Notes: generated by a model not told the origin, from the letters alone. A stretch of 64,000 bases of DNA from Alkalimonas cellulosilytica (GCF_036325985.1 NZ_JAUHLI010000008.1:152145-216144), one strand, 5' to 3'. Positions 52,434-62,053 are shown, counted from the stretch's first letter. A program made the numbers and translations.

Positions 52434-54788
52434 ATGCGCTGGTTAAAATGGATAATCGCAGGCTTACTGCTGCTGGCTTTGGTCGCGATGATGACCGCTT
52501 ACTTCGTGCTGCGAGCCAGTTTGCCGCTGTATCAGGGCGAAGTGTTGGTGCGGGTAGCAGACGAGGTAGCGATCAGTCGCGATCATACCGGCTATGTGAA
52601 AATTCAGGCTTATAGCCGACAAGATGCGGCCTATGCGCTTGGCTTTGTCCATGCTCAGGAGCGATTTTTCCAAATGGACTTGCTGCGCCGCAATGCTGCC
52701 GGTGAGCTGGCTGCTTTATTTGGTCCACGCGCCATCCATGCCGACATTCAATTGCGTCAACACCGTTTTCGTAGCCGTGCCAGTAGTATTTTACACCAGT
52801 TACCGTTGGAACAACTGCAGTTGCTCACAGCATACACCCATGGCGTTAACGATGGCTTATCACAGCTGAGAGTACGACCTTTTGAGTACCTGCTGTTACA
52901 AAGCAAGCCTGAACCCTGGCGAGAAGAAGACTCGCTGCTCACCATCTTTAGCATGTATCTGGAATTGCAAGGCAAGCAAGGCCGTGATGAATTAGCAATG
53001 GGCGCTCTGGCCGATGCAATCCCAACGGGCTGGCTGGCTTTTTTGCAGCAACATCATCCGGATTATCAAGCCGCCATTGATGGGAGCAGTAAACCGCCAG
53101 TCCCGATGCCACGGACCTCCTACCCGGATATTCTGCGCCAACAAAACTTGGCCTGCCTGGATTGCAGCGTCAAAGACAGCGTGGATATCGGTAGCAATAA
53201 CTTTGCTGTCGCTGGCGCTATCACCGCACATGGCAGCGCCATCCTGGCTGATGATATGCACCTTGGCATTCGGGTACCGGCCACCTGGTTTAAAGCAGAC
53301 ATCCACTGGCCAGCTGCTGAAGGTCTGCAGCGAGTTACCGGTCTCACCTTACCCGGCGCGCCTGCTATCGTGGTTGGCAGTAATGGCCATATCGCCTGGG
53401 GTTTTACCAACAGCACCGCCGACTGGCACGATGTGATTGCACTGCAACTCAGCGAAGATGGCCAGCAGTACCTGACACCAGATGGCTGGCAAGACTTTAT
53501 ATGGCACCATGAAGTGATTGAAGTCAAAGGCCAGACAGCCACCCAGCTGCAGCTAAAAGAGACCCAGTGGGGGCCGCTATTACCAGCCATGACAGATGAA
53601 CAGCGCTATGCGCTGCGCTGGGTGGCTTACGATTCCGAAGCGGTCAATATGCAGTTAATGCAACTGGAAGCCGCCCGCACCGTGCCTCAGGCACTGCGCA
53701 TCGCTGCCATGGCAGGCATTCCTGCACAAAACATCCTGGTAGCGGACTCACAAGGACAGATTGGCTGGGGTATTATGGGCCCAATACCCAAACGGCAAAT
53801 CAGTGACTGGGACAAACCGCAAGACTGGAGCAATGGTGACAATAGCTGGCTGGGCTATCTGGAGCCAGCGCAGCAACCACAGCTGATCAATCCAGAGCTG
53901 CAGCGGCTATGGTCTGCCAATGCCCGAGTAGTCGGGGGCAGCAACTATCAATTACTTGGTAATGGTGGTTATGATATGGGTGCCAGAGGCTGGCAAATAC
54001 AGCAACGCTTGCTGGCCCAAACCCAGTTTACCGAACAAGATCTACACGCAATTCAGCTGGATCATCAGGCCAAAATGTTACAGCCCTGGCGACAGCTGTT
54101 ACTGGAGCAACTGACCCCTGAGTTTATTCAGCTTCATCAGCTGCATGACTACCAGCAGGAGGTGACAGCCAGCAGTGATTATGCCGCCACCGATGCCATT
54201 GGCTACTCCCTGGTTCGTGCTTTTCGGCAAAAAACCCTCGAGTTGCTGTTTGCACCTTTGAGCGCCTATTTGGAAAGCAAAGGATTTCGCAGCCATGACT
54301 TAAAATATCCACTGGCGGCCCCAGCCTGGCAAATGCTGCAACAACGCCGGCACGATACCTTACCAGCGGCCTTTGCCAGTTGGGACGATTTATTGCAAAC
54401 GGCGGTGGTGCAAAGCTATAGCGATCTGACCAGAGGACAGCAAGAGCTGAGTGAGCTTAGTTGGGGTGAGCAAAACAGGGCGCGTTTCTGGCACCCCCTG
54501 GCCAGCGCCGTGCCGTTTTTAGGCCATTATCTGAATATGCCAGCCGATCCTTTAGCAGGTGATAGCCATATGCCTCGGGTGCAACGGCCTGGTTTCGGAC
54601 AGTCGCAACGCATGGTGGTTGCTCCTGGCTTTGAGCAGCACGGCATACTGACGGTTCCGGCTGGTCAGTCTGGTCATCCGCTGTCCCCTTTTTATCGGAC
54701 CGACCACCGCTATTGGCTGCACGAGCAGGAGCTTGCCTTTTTACCCGGGCCAGAAAAATACCATTTACTGCTGCGACCAGCGCATTAA
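52434..54788 (+). CDS. Penicillin acylase-family Ntn-hydrolase
   Basis: A 784-residue precursor of the penicillin amidase family. One N-terminal membrane helix (about 7-28) anchors it or serves as a signal. The nucleophile is Ser254 in DIGSNNFAVAG, exposed by self-cleavage after Gly253; the alpha chain would be residues up to about 250. The beta chain shows HLGIRVPATWF, TLPGAPAIVVGSNGHIAWGFTN and TNSTADWHDV in order. Homologues remove acyl groups from homoserine lactones or beta-lactams; quorum quenching is possible but not shown. The pheA promoter lies immediately after its stop. Confidence 0.9.
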   Translation: MRWLKWIIAGLLLLALVAMMTAYFVLRASLPLYQGEVLVRVADEVAISRDHTGYVKIQAYSRQDAAYALGFVHAQERFFQMDLLRRNAAGELAALFGPRAIHADIQLRQHRFRSRASSILHQLPLEQLQLLTAYTHGVNDGLSQLRVRPFEYLLLQSKPEPWREEDSLLTIFSMYLELQGKQGRDELAMGALADAIPTGWLAFLQQHHPDYQAAIDGSSKPPVPMPRTSYPDILRQQNLACLDCSVKDSVDIGSNNFAVAGAITAHGSAILADDMHLGIRVPATWFKADIHWPAAEGLQRVTGLTLPGAPAIVVGSNGHIAWGFTNSTADWHDVIALQLSEDGQQYLTPDGWQDFIWHHEVIEVKGQTATQLQLKETQWGPLLPAMTDEQRYALRWVAYDSEAVNMQLMQLEAARTVPQALRIAAMAGIPAQNILVADSQGQIGWGIMGPIPKRQISDWDKPQDWSNGDNSWLGYLEPAQQPQLINPELQRLWSANARVVGGSNYQLLGNGGYDMGARGWQIQQRLLAQTQFTEQDLHAIQLDHQAKMLQPWRQLLLEQLTPEFIQLHQLHDYQQEVTASSDYAATDAIGYSLVRAFRQKTLELLFAPLSAYLESKGFRSHDLKYPLAAPAWQMLQQRRHDTLPAAFASWDDLLQTAVVQSYSDLTRGQQELSELSWGEQNRARFWHPLASAVPFLGHYLNMPADPLAGDSHMPRVQRPGFGQSQRMVVAPGFEQHGILTVPAGQSGHPLSPFYRTDHRYWLHEQELAFLPGPEKYHLLLRPAH

Positions 54789-54791
54789 CAG

Positions 54792-54820
54792 TTGACTTTA
54801 GCCATCCAGACTGATAAAAA
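54792..54820 (+). promoter_or_regulatory. Candidate pheA promoter
   Basis: TTGACT (54792-54797), a 17-base spacer and TAAAAA (54815-54820). The -10 is weak (TATAAT consensus). Transcription would start close to the leader ATG at 54827, giving a leader with almost no 5' untranslated part; alternatively the real promoter is further upstream. Confidence 0.45.
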
Positions 54821-54826
54821 AACAGG

Positions 54827-54889
54827 ATGAAACGCGCTCACACCAACACACTCTTTTTTGTTTTTTTTACCACCCAACCCGGGAGGTAG
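54827..54889 (+). CDS. pheL: pheA leader peptide
   Basis: A 20-codon open frame starting ATG-AAA-CGC with Phe (TTT) codons at positions 10, 11, 13 and 14, and ending in GGG-AGG-TAG. Phe-rich leaders of this type are known from E. coli pheA. The ribosome would stall on the Phe codons when charged tRNA-Phe is scarce. Only a CAGG touches the ATG, so the ribosome site is poor and the start may be used as a leaderless message. Confidence 0.85.
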   Translation: MKRAHTNTLFFVFFTTQPGR

Positions 54890-54942
54890 TGTTGCGCGCG
54901 TGCAGAACACCCAAAACCTCCCTCGAAGGGAGGTTTTTTTTT
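54881..54942 (+). promoter_or_regulatory. Transcription attenuator of pheA
   Basis: Terminator: CCTCCCT (54917-54923) with AGGGAGG (54927-54933), a T-run of nine follows. Competing antiterminator: GGGAGGT (54881-54887) and GTGTT (54889-54893) pair with ACCTCCC (54916-54922) and AACAC (54906-54910). The antiterminator 5' arm is made of the last two codons and stop of the leader peptide, so a ribosome at the stop covers it and allows termination. A ribosome stalled at the Phe codons leaves it free. This gives high pheA expression when phenylalanine is low. Confidence 0.85.
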
Positions 54943-54980
54943 GACCAAACACCGACAGAATGCAACGAGGATGATCCGTC

Positions 54981-56132
54981 ATGGAACTAACTGAAGTACG
55001 ACAACAAATCCAGCATACCGATCAGGAGTTGCTGCAATTGCTGGCCAAACGGCGCAAGCTGGCTTTGGCCGTTGCCGAGGCCAAAATCAGCCAGAATAAG
55101 CCTATCCGCGATCAACAACGTGAAGAAGAGTTGCTGCTACGTTTGATCGAAAGCGGCAAGGCACTGGAGCTGGATGCCCACTATGTCACCCGGTTATTTC
55201 ATGTCATCATCGAAGACTCCGTATTGCAGCAACAAGCCAAGCTGCAGGGTGAACTGCGGGGTATGCAAGGGCCCTCGGTCAAAGTTGCTTACCTTGGTGG
55301 TCAAGGCTCATACAGTTACTGGGCAACGCAAAAATACTTCACCCGCCGGGCAGAGCAAATCATTGATATTGGCTGCGACAGTTTTAATGAAATTATTAAA
55401 GCGGTTGAAACCGGCCACGCCGATTATGCTGTGCTGCCCATTGAAAACACTTCCTCAGGCAGCATCAACGAAGTCTACGATTTGCTGCAGCACACCCGCT
55501 TATCCATTGTCGGCGAACTGACCCATCCGATAGATCATTGCGTGCTTGGCTTGCCGGGAGCTCCGCTGAATCAAATCCGCCAGATCTGCGCCCACCCTCA
55601 GGTCATTGCCCAGTGCAGCCAGTTTTTGTTGGGTCTGACCAATATTAAGGTTGAGTATTGCGACAGCTCGTCCGATGCCTTTCAGCGTGTTCAGCAAAAG
55701 CAGGATCCAACCATGGTTGCTATTGGCGGTGAAGCCGGCGGTAAAATTTATGGCCTGGAGGTACTGGCGCGCGAACTTGCCAACCAAAAAGACAACGTCA
55801 GCCGCTTTATCGTGGTTGCCCGCAAAGCAGTGTCCGTAGCAAAAGCCATACCCGCTAAAACCACCTTTATCATGTTTACCGGCCAGCAGCCTGGGGCTTT
55901 GGTCGATGCCTTAACCGTGCTAAAACGTCATGGTATCAGCATGGCAAAATTAGAGTCCCGTCCTATACCTGGCAACCCGTGGGAAGAAATGTTTTATGTG
56001 GATGTGCTGGCCAATGCCAACGACTACGCTATGACCCGAGCGCTGGAAGAGCTAAACCGCATCACCAAATTTATTAAAGTGCTGGGTTGTTACCCCAGTG
56101 AGGACATCCAGCCAACCCAAGTAGAAGCTTAA
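54981..56132 (+). CDS. pheA: Chorismate mutase / prephenate dehydratase (P-protein)
   Basis: A 383-residue bifunctional enzyme, close to E. coli PheA (386). The mutase domain is residues 1-90 (ELTEVRQQIQHTDQELLQLLAKRRKLALAVAEAK in parts). The dehydratase domain follows (VAYLGGQGSYSYWATQKYF, DYAVLPIENTSSGSINEVYDLL in parts). The C-terminal ACT domain has the Phe-binding motifs GALVDAL and ESRPIPGNPWEEMFYVDV in parts, so feedback inhibition by phenylalanine is expected. GAGG lies ten bases before the ATG. Expression is controlled by the attenuator just upstream. Confidence 0.97.
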   Translation: MELTEVRQQIQHTDQELLQLLAKRRKLALAVAEAKISQNKPIRDQQREEELLLRLIESGKALELDAHYVTRLFHVIIEDSVLQQQAKLQGELRGMQGPSVKVAYLGGQGSYSYWATQKYFTRRAEQIIDIGCDSFNEIIKAVETGHADYAVLPIENTSSGSINEVYDLLQHTRLSIVGELTHPIDHCVLGLPGAPLNQIRQICAHPQVIAQCSQFLLGLTNIKVEYCDSSSDAFQRVQQKQDPTMVAIGGEAGGKIYGLEVLARELANQKDNVSRFIVVARKAVSVAKAIPAKTTFIMFTGQQPGALVDALTVLKRHGISMAKLESRPIPGNPWEEMFYVDVLANANDYAMTRALEELNRITKFIKVLGCYPSEDIQPTQVEA

Positions 56133-56147
56133 ACTAACACACAAAAA

Positions 56148-56168
56148 AAGGCGCCAAACCGGCGCCTT
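56148..56168 (-). terminator. Terminator between pheA and the DUF3718 gene
   Basis: AAGGCGCC (56148-56155) and GGCGCCTT (56161-56168) with a five-base loop. On the minus strand a run of T follows, so it terminates the DUF3718 gene well; on the plus strand the T-run is only two. Confidence 0.75.
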
Positions 56169-56194
56169 AAAAAAACAGGGAGGGTGTACAACAA

Positions 56195-56566
56195 TTAGCT
56201 ATTGGCGCGAGCGCGAATGGCTTCAATGACCGGCGAGCCAGAAAAACCATTGCTTTCAGCCCACTCAATATCACCAGAAGAAGCTACCTGGCTGCCTGGC
56301 AACTGACGGATGATAAAGTCAGCAGTATCATTGGCATTGTGGCGAATGGCATGACGTACCAGTGGCAGACCATCACACAGGATACCATCGTACACGTTGC
56401 GCAGACGCAAACGGTGATCACTTAAGGTTTTACGTAAATCATTACGGCTATCCGCTGCAACATACGAGCAGATAGACACAGCAAGCTGTTGATCGGCCTG
56501 AGCCTGTGAGCTGAACACACCAGTGGCTGCAAGTACAGACGCTAAAGCTACAAATTTCAATTTCAT
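56195..56566 (-). CDS. DUF3718 secreted protein
   Basis: A 123-residue protein with signal peptide 1-24 (ending AQA-DQ). The rest matches DUF3718: SICSYVAADSRNDLRKTL, NVYDGILCDGLPLVRHAIRHN in parts. The two Cys (in SICSY and ILCDG) may form a disulfide. DUF3718 is known from many Alteromonadales and Vibrio but has no defined role. A GGAG precedes the ATG. Confidence 0.78.
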   Translation of the reverse strand: MKLKFVALASVLAATGVFSSQAQADQQLAVSICSYVAADSRNDLRKTLSDHRLRLRNVYDGILCDGLPLVRHAIRHNANDTADFIIRQLPGSQVASSGDIEWAESNGFSGSPVIEAIRARANS

Positions 56567-56867
56567 TTTCTGGCTCCAAAAACCGTAAATTAGTCAGAAT
56601 CCATTCGTCTTTGAATGGTGATTAGCTTGTGCTTGCGAAAGGTCGATATGACGACTGCTGTTGCAGTTCACATTAAGGTCAGGACGACACTTAATGGCAG
56701 CCCAGCTATCATGGGAAACATTGTTTCCGTTAGATCTGAAGCTTTGCGTGATCACCCTTTCGGATGTCTTGCCTTTCGAAGTGCGCACATATTAACCAAC
56801 TCAAACGACTATAGCAATAGCGTCATAAAAATTTCATCGTTTAAACCGGACAGCCTGACGTTTTCAG
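56567..56867. other. 301-base intergenic region with no convincing gene
   Basis: The region holds the leader of the DUF3718 gene (minus) and the downstream end of the MBL nuclease gene. Two short overlapping open frames on opposite strands (56615-56878 and 56594-56788) have no ribosome site or family features. CAGTC-TTT-GACTG at the nuclease stop (56865-56877) may be a small hairpin. No other structure was seen. Confidence 0.5.
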
Positions 56868-58274
56868 TCAAAGACTGATCTGCTGTCCCTGAGCAGCAAT
56901 ATCCACAGCCAAACCAAGCGCCGTCATTTCTTGCTGCAGCACCTGTTGCGCTTTGCTTTCGCCATGCACTAACCAGAATTTTGGCTGCCCGCCAATGGCC
57001 TTCGCCCACTGCAATAACTCACTTTGCCCGGCATGGGCGGAAAAACCTCCTATGGTATGAACTTTGGCTTTGACCACAATATCCTGGCCGAACAGCTTAA
57101 TACGTTGCTCGCCGTCAACTAAGCGTCGCCCCAAAGTACCTTGCGCCTGAAAGCCAACAAAAATCAAATGATTGGAGTTTTTCCATAAGTTGTGCTTAAA
57201 GTGATGCACAATACGGCCACCATTACACATACCACTGCCGGCAATGATGATGGCGCCTTGTTTAAAGCGGTTGATGGCCATAGAGTCTTCGACCGTTTCC
57301 GATAGCTTCAGGATCGGTAGAAACGACGCCAGATCGCGCACATTCTGCTGCTTCAAAATCCTGGTATCATCCGGATCCATGCTATGAAAAAAGCGGTCGT
57401 AGATCTCGGTAATGCTAATGGCCATCGGACTGTCCAAAAACACAACTTTTTGTTTGAGTTTGCCCTGATGGTACAACACGCCCAGGTAGTACAAAATCTC
57501 CTGTGAGCGACCAAGCGCAAAGGCTGGGATATAGACATTGCCGCCGGCCTCGTAGGCCGCATCGAGCGCTGCCGCAAACTCGGCGACAGTGTGCTCCACA
57601 TCCTGATGATTACGATCGCCATAGGTACTTTCCATCAATACCACATCAGCATGTTCAATCTGCGTCGGATCGTGCATCAGCACGGTAGCAGGATTGCCCA
57701 AGTCGCCGGAAAATACCAAATGCCGCATGCCTTGTTTGCCCTTGAGCCAAAGCTGCACAATGGCAGAGCCCAAAATATGGCCGGCATCGTTAAACTCCAG
57801 CTCCAGCCCTGGCATGGGTACCAAGCGTTTGTTGTAAGGCTGCGGTTCGCATAAGTCCACCACCCGCTCAGCGTCGTTTAACTGCATCACCGGCTGGATT
57901 TCTTTCTTACCAGCCCGGGCAGCCCGCCTGTTCTTCCACTCCAAATCTTTTAAATACAAGTGCACCGAGTCTTTTAACAGTACCGGCAGTAATTCAGCGG
58001 TGCCTTTGGTGCAGTAAATCTTACCCTGAAAACCTTTCGCCACCAGTAAAGGCAATAAACCACTATGATCGATATGGGCATGCGATAAAATCACCGCATC
58101 GATGTCTTTTGGCCGAAATTTAAAGCGGAACTTGTGCCACTCACGAATTTGATCGCTGCCTTGCACCATGCCACAGTCGAGTAATAGTTTCTTGTTGTTT
58201 AACTCCAGTAAATAGCAAGAACCGGTCACTTGCCCGGCCCCGCCGATAAAGGTGAGTTGTGCATTAACTGGCAT
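56868..58274 (-). CDS. MBL-fold beta-CASP ribonuclease-type protein
   Basis: A 468-residue metallo-beta-lactamase-fold nuclease. The zinc motif HAHIDHSG contains His65, His67, Asp69 and His70; AGHILGSAIV, SGDLGNP and VHTIGGFSAHAGQSELL (in parts) supply the other ligands. The beta-CASP insert is marked by MESTYGDRNHQ, SGMCNGGRIVHHFKHN (in parts). Homologues act on RNA 3' ends or 5' ends; activity here is not known. ATG 58274 follows AGGAG. It overlaps the Na/Pi transporter gene by 11 bases. Confidence 0.88.
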   Translation of the reverse strand: MPVNAQLTFIGGAGQVTGSCYLLELNNKKLLLDCGMVQGSDQIREWHKFRFKFRPKDIDAVILSHAHIDHSGLLPLLVAKGFQGKIYCTKGTAELLPVLLKDSVHLYLKDLEWKNRRAARAGKKEIQPVMQLNDAERVVDLCEPQPYNKRLVPMPGLELEFNDAGHILGSAIVQLWLKGKQGMRHLVFSGDLGNPATVLMHDPTQIEHADVVLMESTYGDRNHQDVEHTVAEFAAALDAAYEAGGNVYIPAFALGRSQEILYYLGVLYHQGKLKQKVVFLDSPMAISITEIYDRFFHSMDPDDTRILKQQNVRDLASFLPILKLSETVEDSMAINRFKQGAIIIAGSGMCNGGRIVHHFKHNLWKNSNHLIFVGFQAQGTLGRRLVDGEQRIKLFGQDIVVKAKVHTIGGFSAHAGQSELLQWAKAIGGQPKFWLVHGESKAQQVLQQEMTALGLAVDIAAQGQQISL

Positions 58275-59877
58275 TGGGTTCTCCTGGTTTAGTTTGGCTA
58301 GGCACGATCTCTTGTTGCTGCTCATAATAGTGCTGGATCTGACCAACACCCAACATGGCCTTGGTTAAATGGTGGTCGAAACGGCGTAACTCAGCCAAGC
58401 GCAGCAACCACTCGCCGCCATGACCGCTGTGTAAAGCCACGCTTAATTGTGCTGGCGCTACCAGTTGCTGTTTTTGTGCTGCACGCCAACGGCTAATGTC
58501 CCGGTACAAGGCAGAAATCTGACCGGTTCCGGCCGGTAAATCCAATGCAGCTAACTGACGCCAGAACTCGGCTTCGAGCCGAATGCCGGCACGATCATGT
58601 TCAAAACGATGCTCCAGCTGCGGCAGCATTTGCAATAAGAGCTCGACCCTGAGTTGACTCTTCGCCAAAGCATTCAACAAATCGGACTCGGCAGAGTGCA
58701 GTGGCTGTTGACCTAACTGGCTGCTGAATTGAGCAATGGTACGTTGCGACTGACGCAACTCATCCAATACAGATTGCTCCATCGGTTTATGGTCCATACT
58801 GCCAGCCAAGCGGCAAAGCTGCTGCAAGACATGCTGCTGCTCCATGGTTAATGTTTTCAGAGCAAGTGCGGGAATTGCCAGACTGGACTGATCCAGCATC
58901 CGCAGTCGATCACTGGGCTGACGGCGGAAACGGCCATTTAACCACAGCACCAGCCGGTCACTGATCGGCCACATCAACAGCACCCCAAGCACGTTGAATA
59001 AGGTATGAAACAAGGCCAGACTAAAAGCGGCATGGTGCACATCAAATAACAATTGCTGCAACCACAATAACAACCACAGCAAAGGCTGCAGTAAAATCAA
59101 TGCGACAACAGCAGTGATGACATTAAAAATAACATGCAGCATAGCCAGCCGCTTGGCCTTGGCGGTGGCAGCCAAAGCAGAAAGAATGGCGGTCGAGGTA
59201 GTGCCCAGGTTAGAGCCGATCACAAAAGCAGCCCCCAGGCTAAGAGGTACCACCCCACTGGCAACAGCAGTGATCACCAAGGCAATGACCGCCGCCGAAG
59301 CTTGCATCACCGTAGTAAGCAATGCGCCAATCAGCACTGCCAACAACAGTCCAAGCCAGCCGATACCCACCAACCAGCCAAACTCGATATTGACAAAAGC
59401 TGCATCAAAGCTGTCTTTTAACAGGCCAATGCCCAAAAACATCAAACCAAAACCCGCCAAGCCCTGACCACTGCCTTGCCAGCCTCGCTGTTTAACAAAC
59501 GACTTGACCAGGATCCCTATCCCAATCAGCGGCAGGGCGAGCGCATCGATTTTAAATTGCAGACCAACCAGAGCAACAAACCAACCGGTAAAGGAAGTCC
59601 CGACATTGCTGCCATAAATGACATAAGCGGCATTGCGCAGTGACAACAGGTTGGCGTTGACAAAGCCGATGGTGGTGACCGTCACCGCCGTAGATGATTG
59701 CACCGCCACTGTGGTAACAGTGCCAATCAGTAAGCCATGCACAGGTTTACCAGTCCAGCGCTGCAAGCCCGTTACCAGATTATTACCGGCCGCCTTTTTC
59801 AGGCCGAGTGTCATCCACTCCATACCGAGCAAAATAAGGCCAAGGGCACCAAGCGCCATTAATCCATCGGTCATCAT
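58264..59877 (-). CDS. Na/Pi cotransporter-family protein with PhoU-like tail
   Basis: A 537-residue membrane protein. The first 320 residues hold two inverted halves of about 4 helices each with the signature AVQSSTAVTVTTIGFVN and the second TTVMQASAAVIALVITAV, which bind sodium and phosphate in this family. The C-terminal part (about 330-530) is a PhoU-like helical region. It may help phosphate uptake or export. It starts in ATGATG at 59877/59874. Transcribed together with the MBL nuclease. Confidence 0.88.
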   Translation of the reverse strand: MMTDGLMALGALGLILLGMEWMTLGLKKAAGNNLVTGLQRWTGKPVHGLLIGTVTTVAVQSSTAVTVTTIGFVNANLLSLRNAAYVIYGSNVGTSFTGWFVALVGLQFKIDALALPLIGIGILVKSFVKQRGWQGSGQGLAGFGLMFLGIGLLKDSFDAAFVNIEFGWLVGIGWLGLLLAVLIGALLTTVMQASAAVIALVITAVASGVVPLSLGAAFVIGSNLGTTSTAILSALAATAKAKRLAMLHVIFNVITAVVALILLQPLLWLLLWLQQLLFDVHHAAFSLALFHTLFNVLGVLLMWPISDRLVLWLNGRFRRQPSDRLRMLDQSSLAIPALALKTLTMEQQHVLQQLCRLAGSMDHKPMEQSVLDELRQSQRTIAQFSSQLGQQPLHSAESDLLNALAKSQLRVELLLQMLPQLEHRFEHDRAGIRLEAEFWRQLAALDLPAGTGQISALYRDISRWRAAQKQQLVAPAQLSVALHSGHGGEWLLRLAELRRFDHHLTKAMLGVGQIQHYYEQQQEIVPSQTKPGEPNAS

Positions 59878-60017
59878 CTTGCTGCTACAATCCTTTTGGT
59901 GGTGATTGCGTCATTGTGACACAGTTCAATGCCAGTTAATCTTAGTTTAAATCAAAGCAGGTTGCATTCTTCACGGCAATTGCTTGTTTAAAAAACAACC
60001 ACTTATCAGGAGCCACT

Positions 60018-60908
60018 ATGTCAAACTCCCACCACAATGCCTTACATCGCCGGCATTTTAACAGTGCCCAGGACTCGGTCGACGCCATCAGTCAATTGCA
60101 GGATCATGCGTCCTACCGGCTGGCTTTTGCAGACCATAGTTTTTTGTTGCAGGATGAGCTTCGTCATGTGCGATTGCAATTGGAGTATTTAAAGCCGCAA
60201 CTGGTGCTGGAGCAACATGGTATCGATGCTACCCTGGTGGTATTTGGCAGTGCCCGCTTTAAGGCTCCCGAGGATGCCAAAAAAGCTCTGGCTCAAGCAG
60301 AAACCGCCCTTAGCACCTCGCCTGAAGACATCAAACTGCAACAGGCAGTACAACAAGCCAGGCGCGATCTGAGCAACAGCCGCTATTATCAGGCTTCGCG
60401 GGATTTTTCCTATTTAGTTGCCGAGCACAGCCAGCGCAGGCCGGAAGAGCAACTGACCATTATCAGTGGTGGTGGTCCTGGTATTATGGAGGCAGCAAAC
60501 AGGGGCGCGATGGAAGCAGGCAGTGCCAGCATTGGCCTGAACATTGTGCTACCGAAAGAGCAACACCCCAACCCTTACATTACCCCGGAATTTTGCTTCC
60601 AGTTTCACTATTTTGCCATTCGCAAGATGCATTTTTTGCAGCGTGCCCGCGCATTGGTTGCTTTCCCGGGTGGCTTTGGCACTTTGGATGAGCTGTTCGA
60701 AACCCTGACTTTGCTGCAGACCAAAAAGGCCGAAGCGGTACCGGTGATTTTGTACGATGAGACGTTTTGGCGGCGTTTAATCAACTTTGATTTACTGGTA
60801 GAAACCGGGGTAATCAGTGCCGCCGATCTGGAGCTGATTCGTTTTGTCGATTCACCGCAACAAGCCTGGCAGGTGATCCGTGATTTTTATCAACTGACAG
60901 ACATCTAA
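60018..60908 (+). CDS. LOG-family nucleotide-processing protein
   Basis: A 296-residue cytoplasmic protein. The family's nucleotide-binding motifs are ISGGGPGIMEAANRG and FPGGFGTLDELFETLT. LOG proteins act as phosphoribohydrolases on nucleoside monophosphates (cytokinin-type in plants and some bacteria; nucleotide salvage in others). The 80-residue N-terminal extension (QDSVDAISQLQDHASYRLAF) is of the larger subfamily. AGGAG precedes the ATG. The tyrA stop lies 11 bases beyond its own stop, on the other strand. Confidence 0.88.
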   Translation: MSNSHHNALHRRHFNSAQDSVDAISQLQDHASYRLAFADHSFLLQDELRHVRLQLEYLKPQLVLEQHGIDATLVVFGSARFKAPEDAKKALAQAETALSTSPEDIKLQQAVQQARRDLSNSRYYQASRDFSYLVAEHSQRRPEEQLTIISGGGPGIMEAANRGAMEAGSASIGLNIVLPKEQHPNPYITPEFCFQFHYFAIRKMHFLQRARALVAFPGGFGTLDELFETLTLLQTKKAEAVPVILYDETFWRRLINFDLLVETGVISAADLELIRFVDSPQQAWQVIRDFYQLTDI

Positions 60909-60919
60909 GTCCAGTAAGC

Positions 60920-62053
60920 TTAGCTTCTGCCGTCAGTCGCTTTTTGCAAAAGTTGCCGGCTTTCATCCAGAAACTGACCAGCAAGCTCACCAAAGAAGGC
61001 TTTGCCTTTTGTAAACTCAGCCATCAGCGCCGCTTTATCGGCGCTTTGCACCAGGCCAAGCACCTGCGAAAAACGCTGCAGATAGCGTTCAAGCAACTTG
61101 GAGGTTTGGGCCGATGATAGCATAATATCGGCGTACAACTCGGCATTTTGTGCAAATAAACGGCCGATCATAGCCAGCTCCAATCGATAGATGGGTGAGC
61201 TCAATGCCAGTAACTCTTGCAGATCTGCCTGCTCTTCTGCCAAATGAACGCCATACACCAACGACGTAAAATGGCGCATGCCCTGGATCAACTGCATGCG
61301 TTCATCGTGCAGTTGGGCACTTTGCTCTACCAGCTCAGCACCCCACACCACCAGTTGCTGCCGTAGCCAATCGCTTTTTTCGGTAAAACGGCCATCACAG
61401 ACCACGATCACCTGCTTCACCAGATTACTCACATCCGGGCCAAACATCGGGTGCAGCCCAAGCACAGGGCCAGCATGCTTTGCCAGCATACACACCAGTG
61501 GTTGTTGTTTAATGCTGGTGAGATCCGCCAGTACACAATCGTCAGGCAATTCAGGCAGCTGTGCAATCAACTGACACGTCAGCGTAATGGGGGTGGCCAT
61601 CAGCACCAGCGCAGCATCCTGACACAGCTGCGGCGCTTTGGGCCAATCACCGGCTTCCAGTACTTCAACCTGATAGCCAGAGCGCTGAAACAAACTGACA
61701 AAACGGCTGCCAAGGGCCCCGGCACCACCAACCACCACTACTTTGCCGCCGCCTGGCCGGCAACAGACAAAGCTGTGTTCCTGCGTTTGATAGGATTCAC
61801 GCATCACCCGGCGCAGTACATCCTCGATCAGCTCTGGCGATAAGCCATGCCGCACTGCTTGCGCCCGCCTGGCTTGCAATAAAGCCTGCTCGCGTGCTGG
61901 CATGTAGACGGGTAAGCCAAACTGTTGTTTCACCCGTCCTACTTCGGCAGTAACCTCAGCACGCCGCGCCAGCAGTTGCACCAACTCGGCATCAATCGCA
62001 TCAATTTGCTGGCGCAAAGGCGCAAGCGCCTGCTGCTCCGGTGTTTGGTTCAT
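60920..62053 (-). CDS. tyrA: Chorismate mutase / prephenate dehydrogenase (T-protein)
   Basis: A 377-residue bifunctional enzyme (E. coli 373). Residues 1-90 are the mutase (RQQIDAIDAELVQLLARR). Residues about 105-370 are the NAD-dependent dehydrogenase: VVVVGGAGALGSRFVSLFQ (in parts), the LHPMFGPD catalytic histidine and TPITLTCQLI. It makes 4-hydroxyphenylpyruvate for tyrosine. It overlaps aroF by 4 bases, so it is translationally coupled. Confidence 0.96.
   Translation of the reverse strand: MNQTPEQQALAPLRQQIDAIDAELVQLLARRAEVTAEVGRVKQQFGLPVYMPAREQALLQARRAQAVRHGLSPELIEDVLRRVMRESYQTQEHSFVCCRPGGGKVVVVGGAGALGSRFVSLFQRSGYQVEVLEAGDWPKAPQLCQDAALVLMATPITLTCQLIAQLPELPDDCVLADLTSIKQQPLVCMLAKHAGPVLGLHPMFGPDVSNLVKQVIVVCDGRFTEKSDWLRQQLVVWGAELVEQSAQLHDERMQLIQGMRHFTSLVYGVHLAEEQADLQELLALSSPIYRLELAMIGRLFAQNAELYADIMLSSAQTSKLLERYLQRFSQVLGLVQSADKAALMAEFTKGKAFFGELAGQFLDESRQLLQKATDGRS

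Noticed and set aside
56594..56878. Two small open frames (64 and 87 codons) in opposite directions
   Set aside because: No ribosome site, no family features, and they overlap each other and the nuclease gene end.
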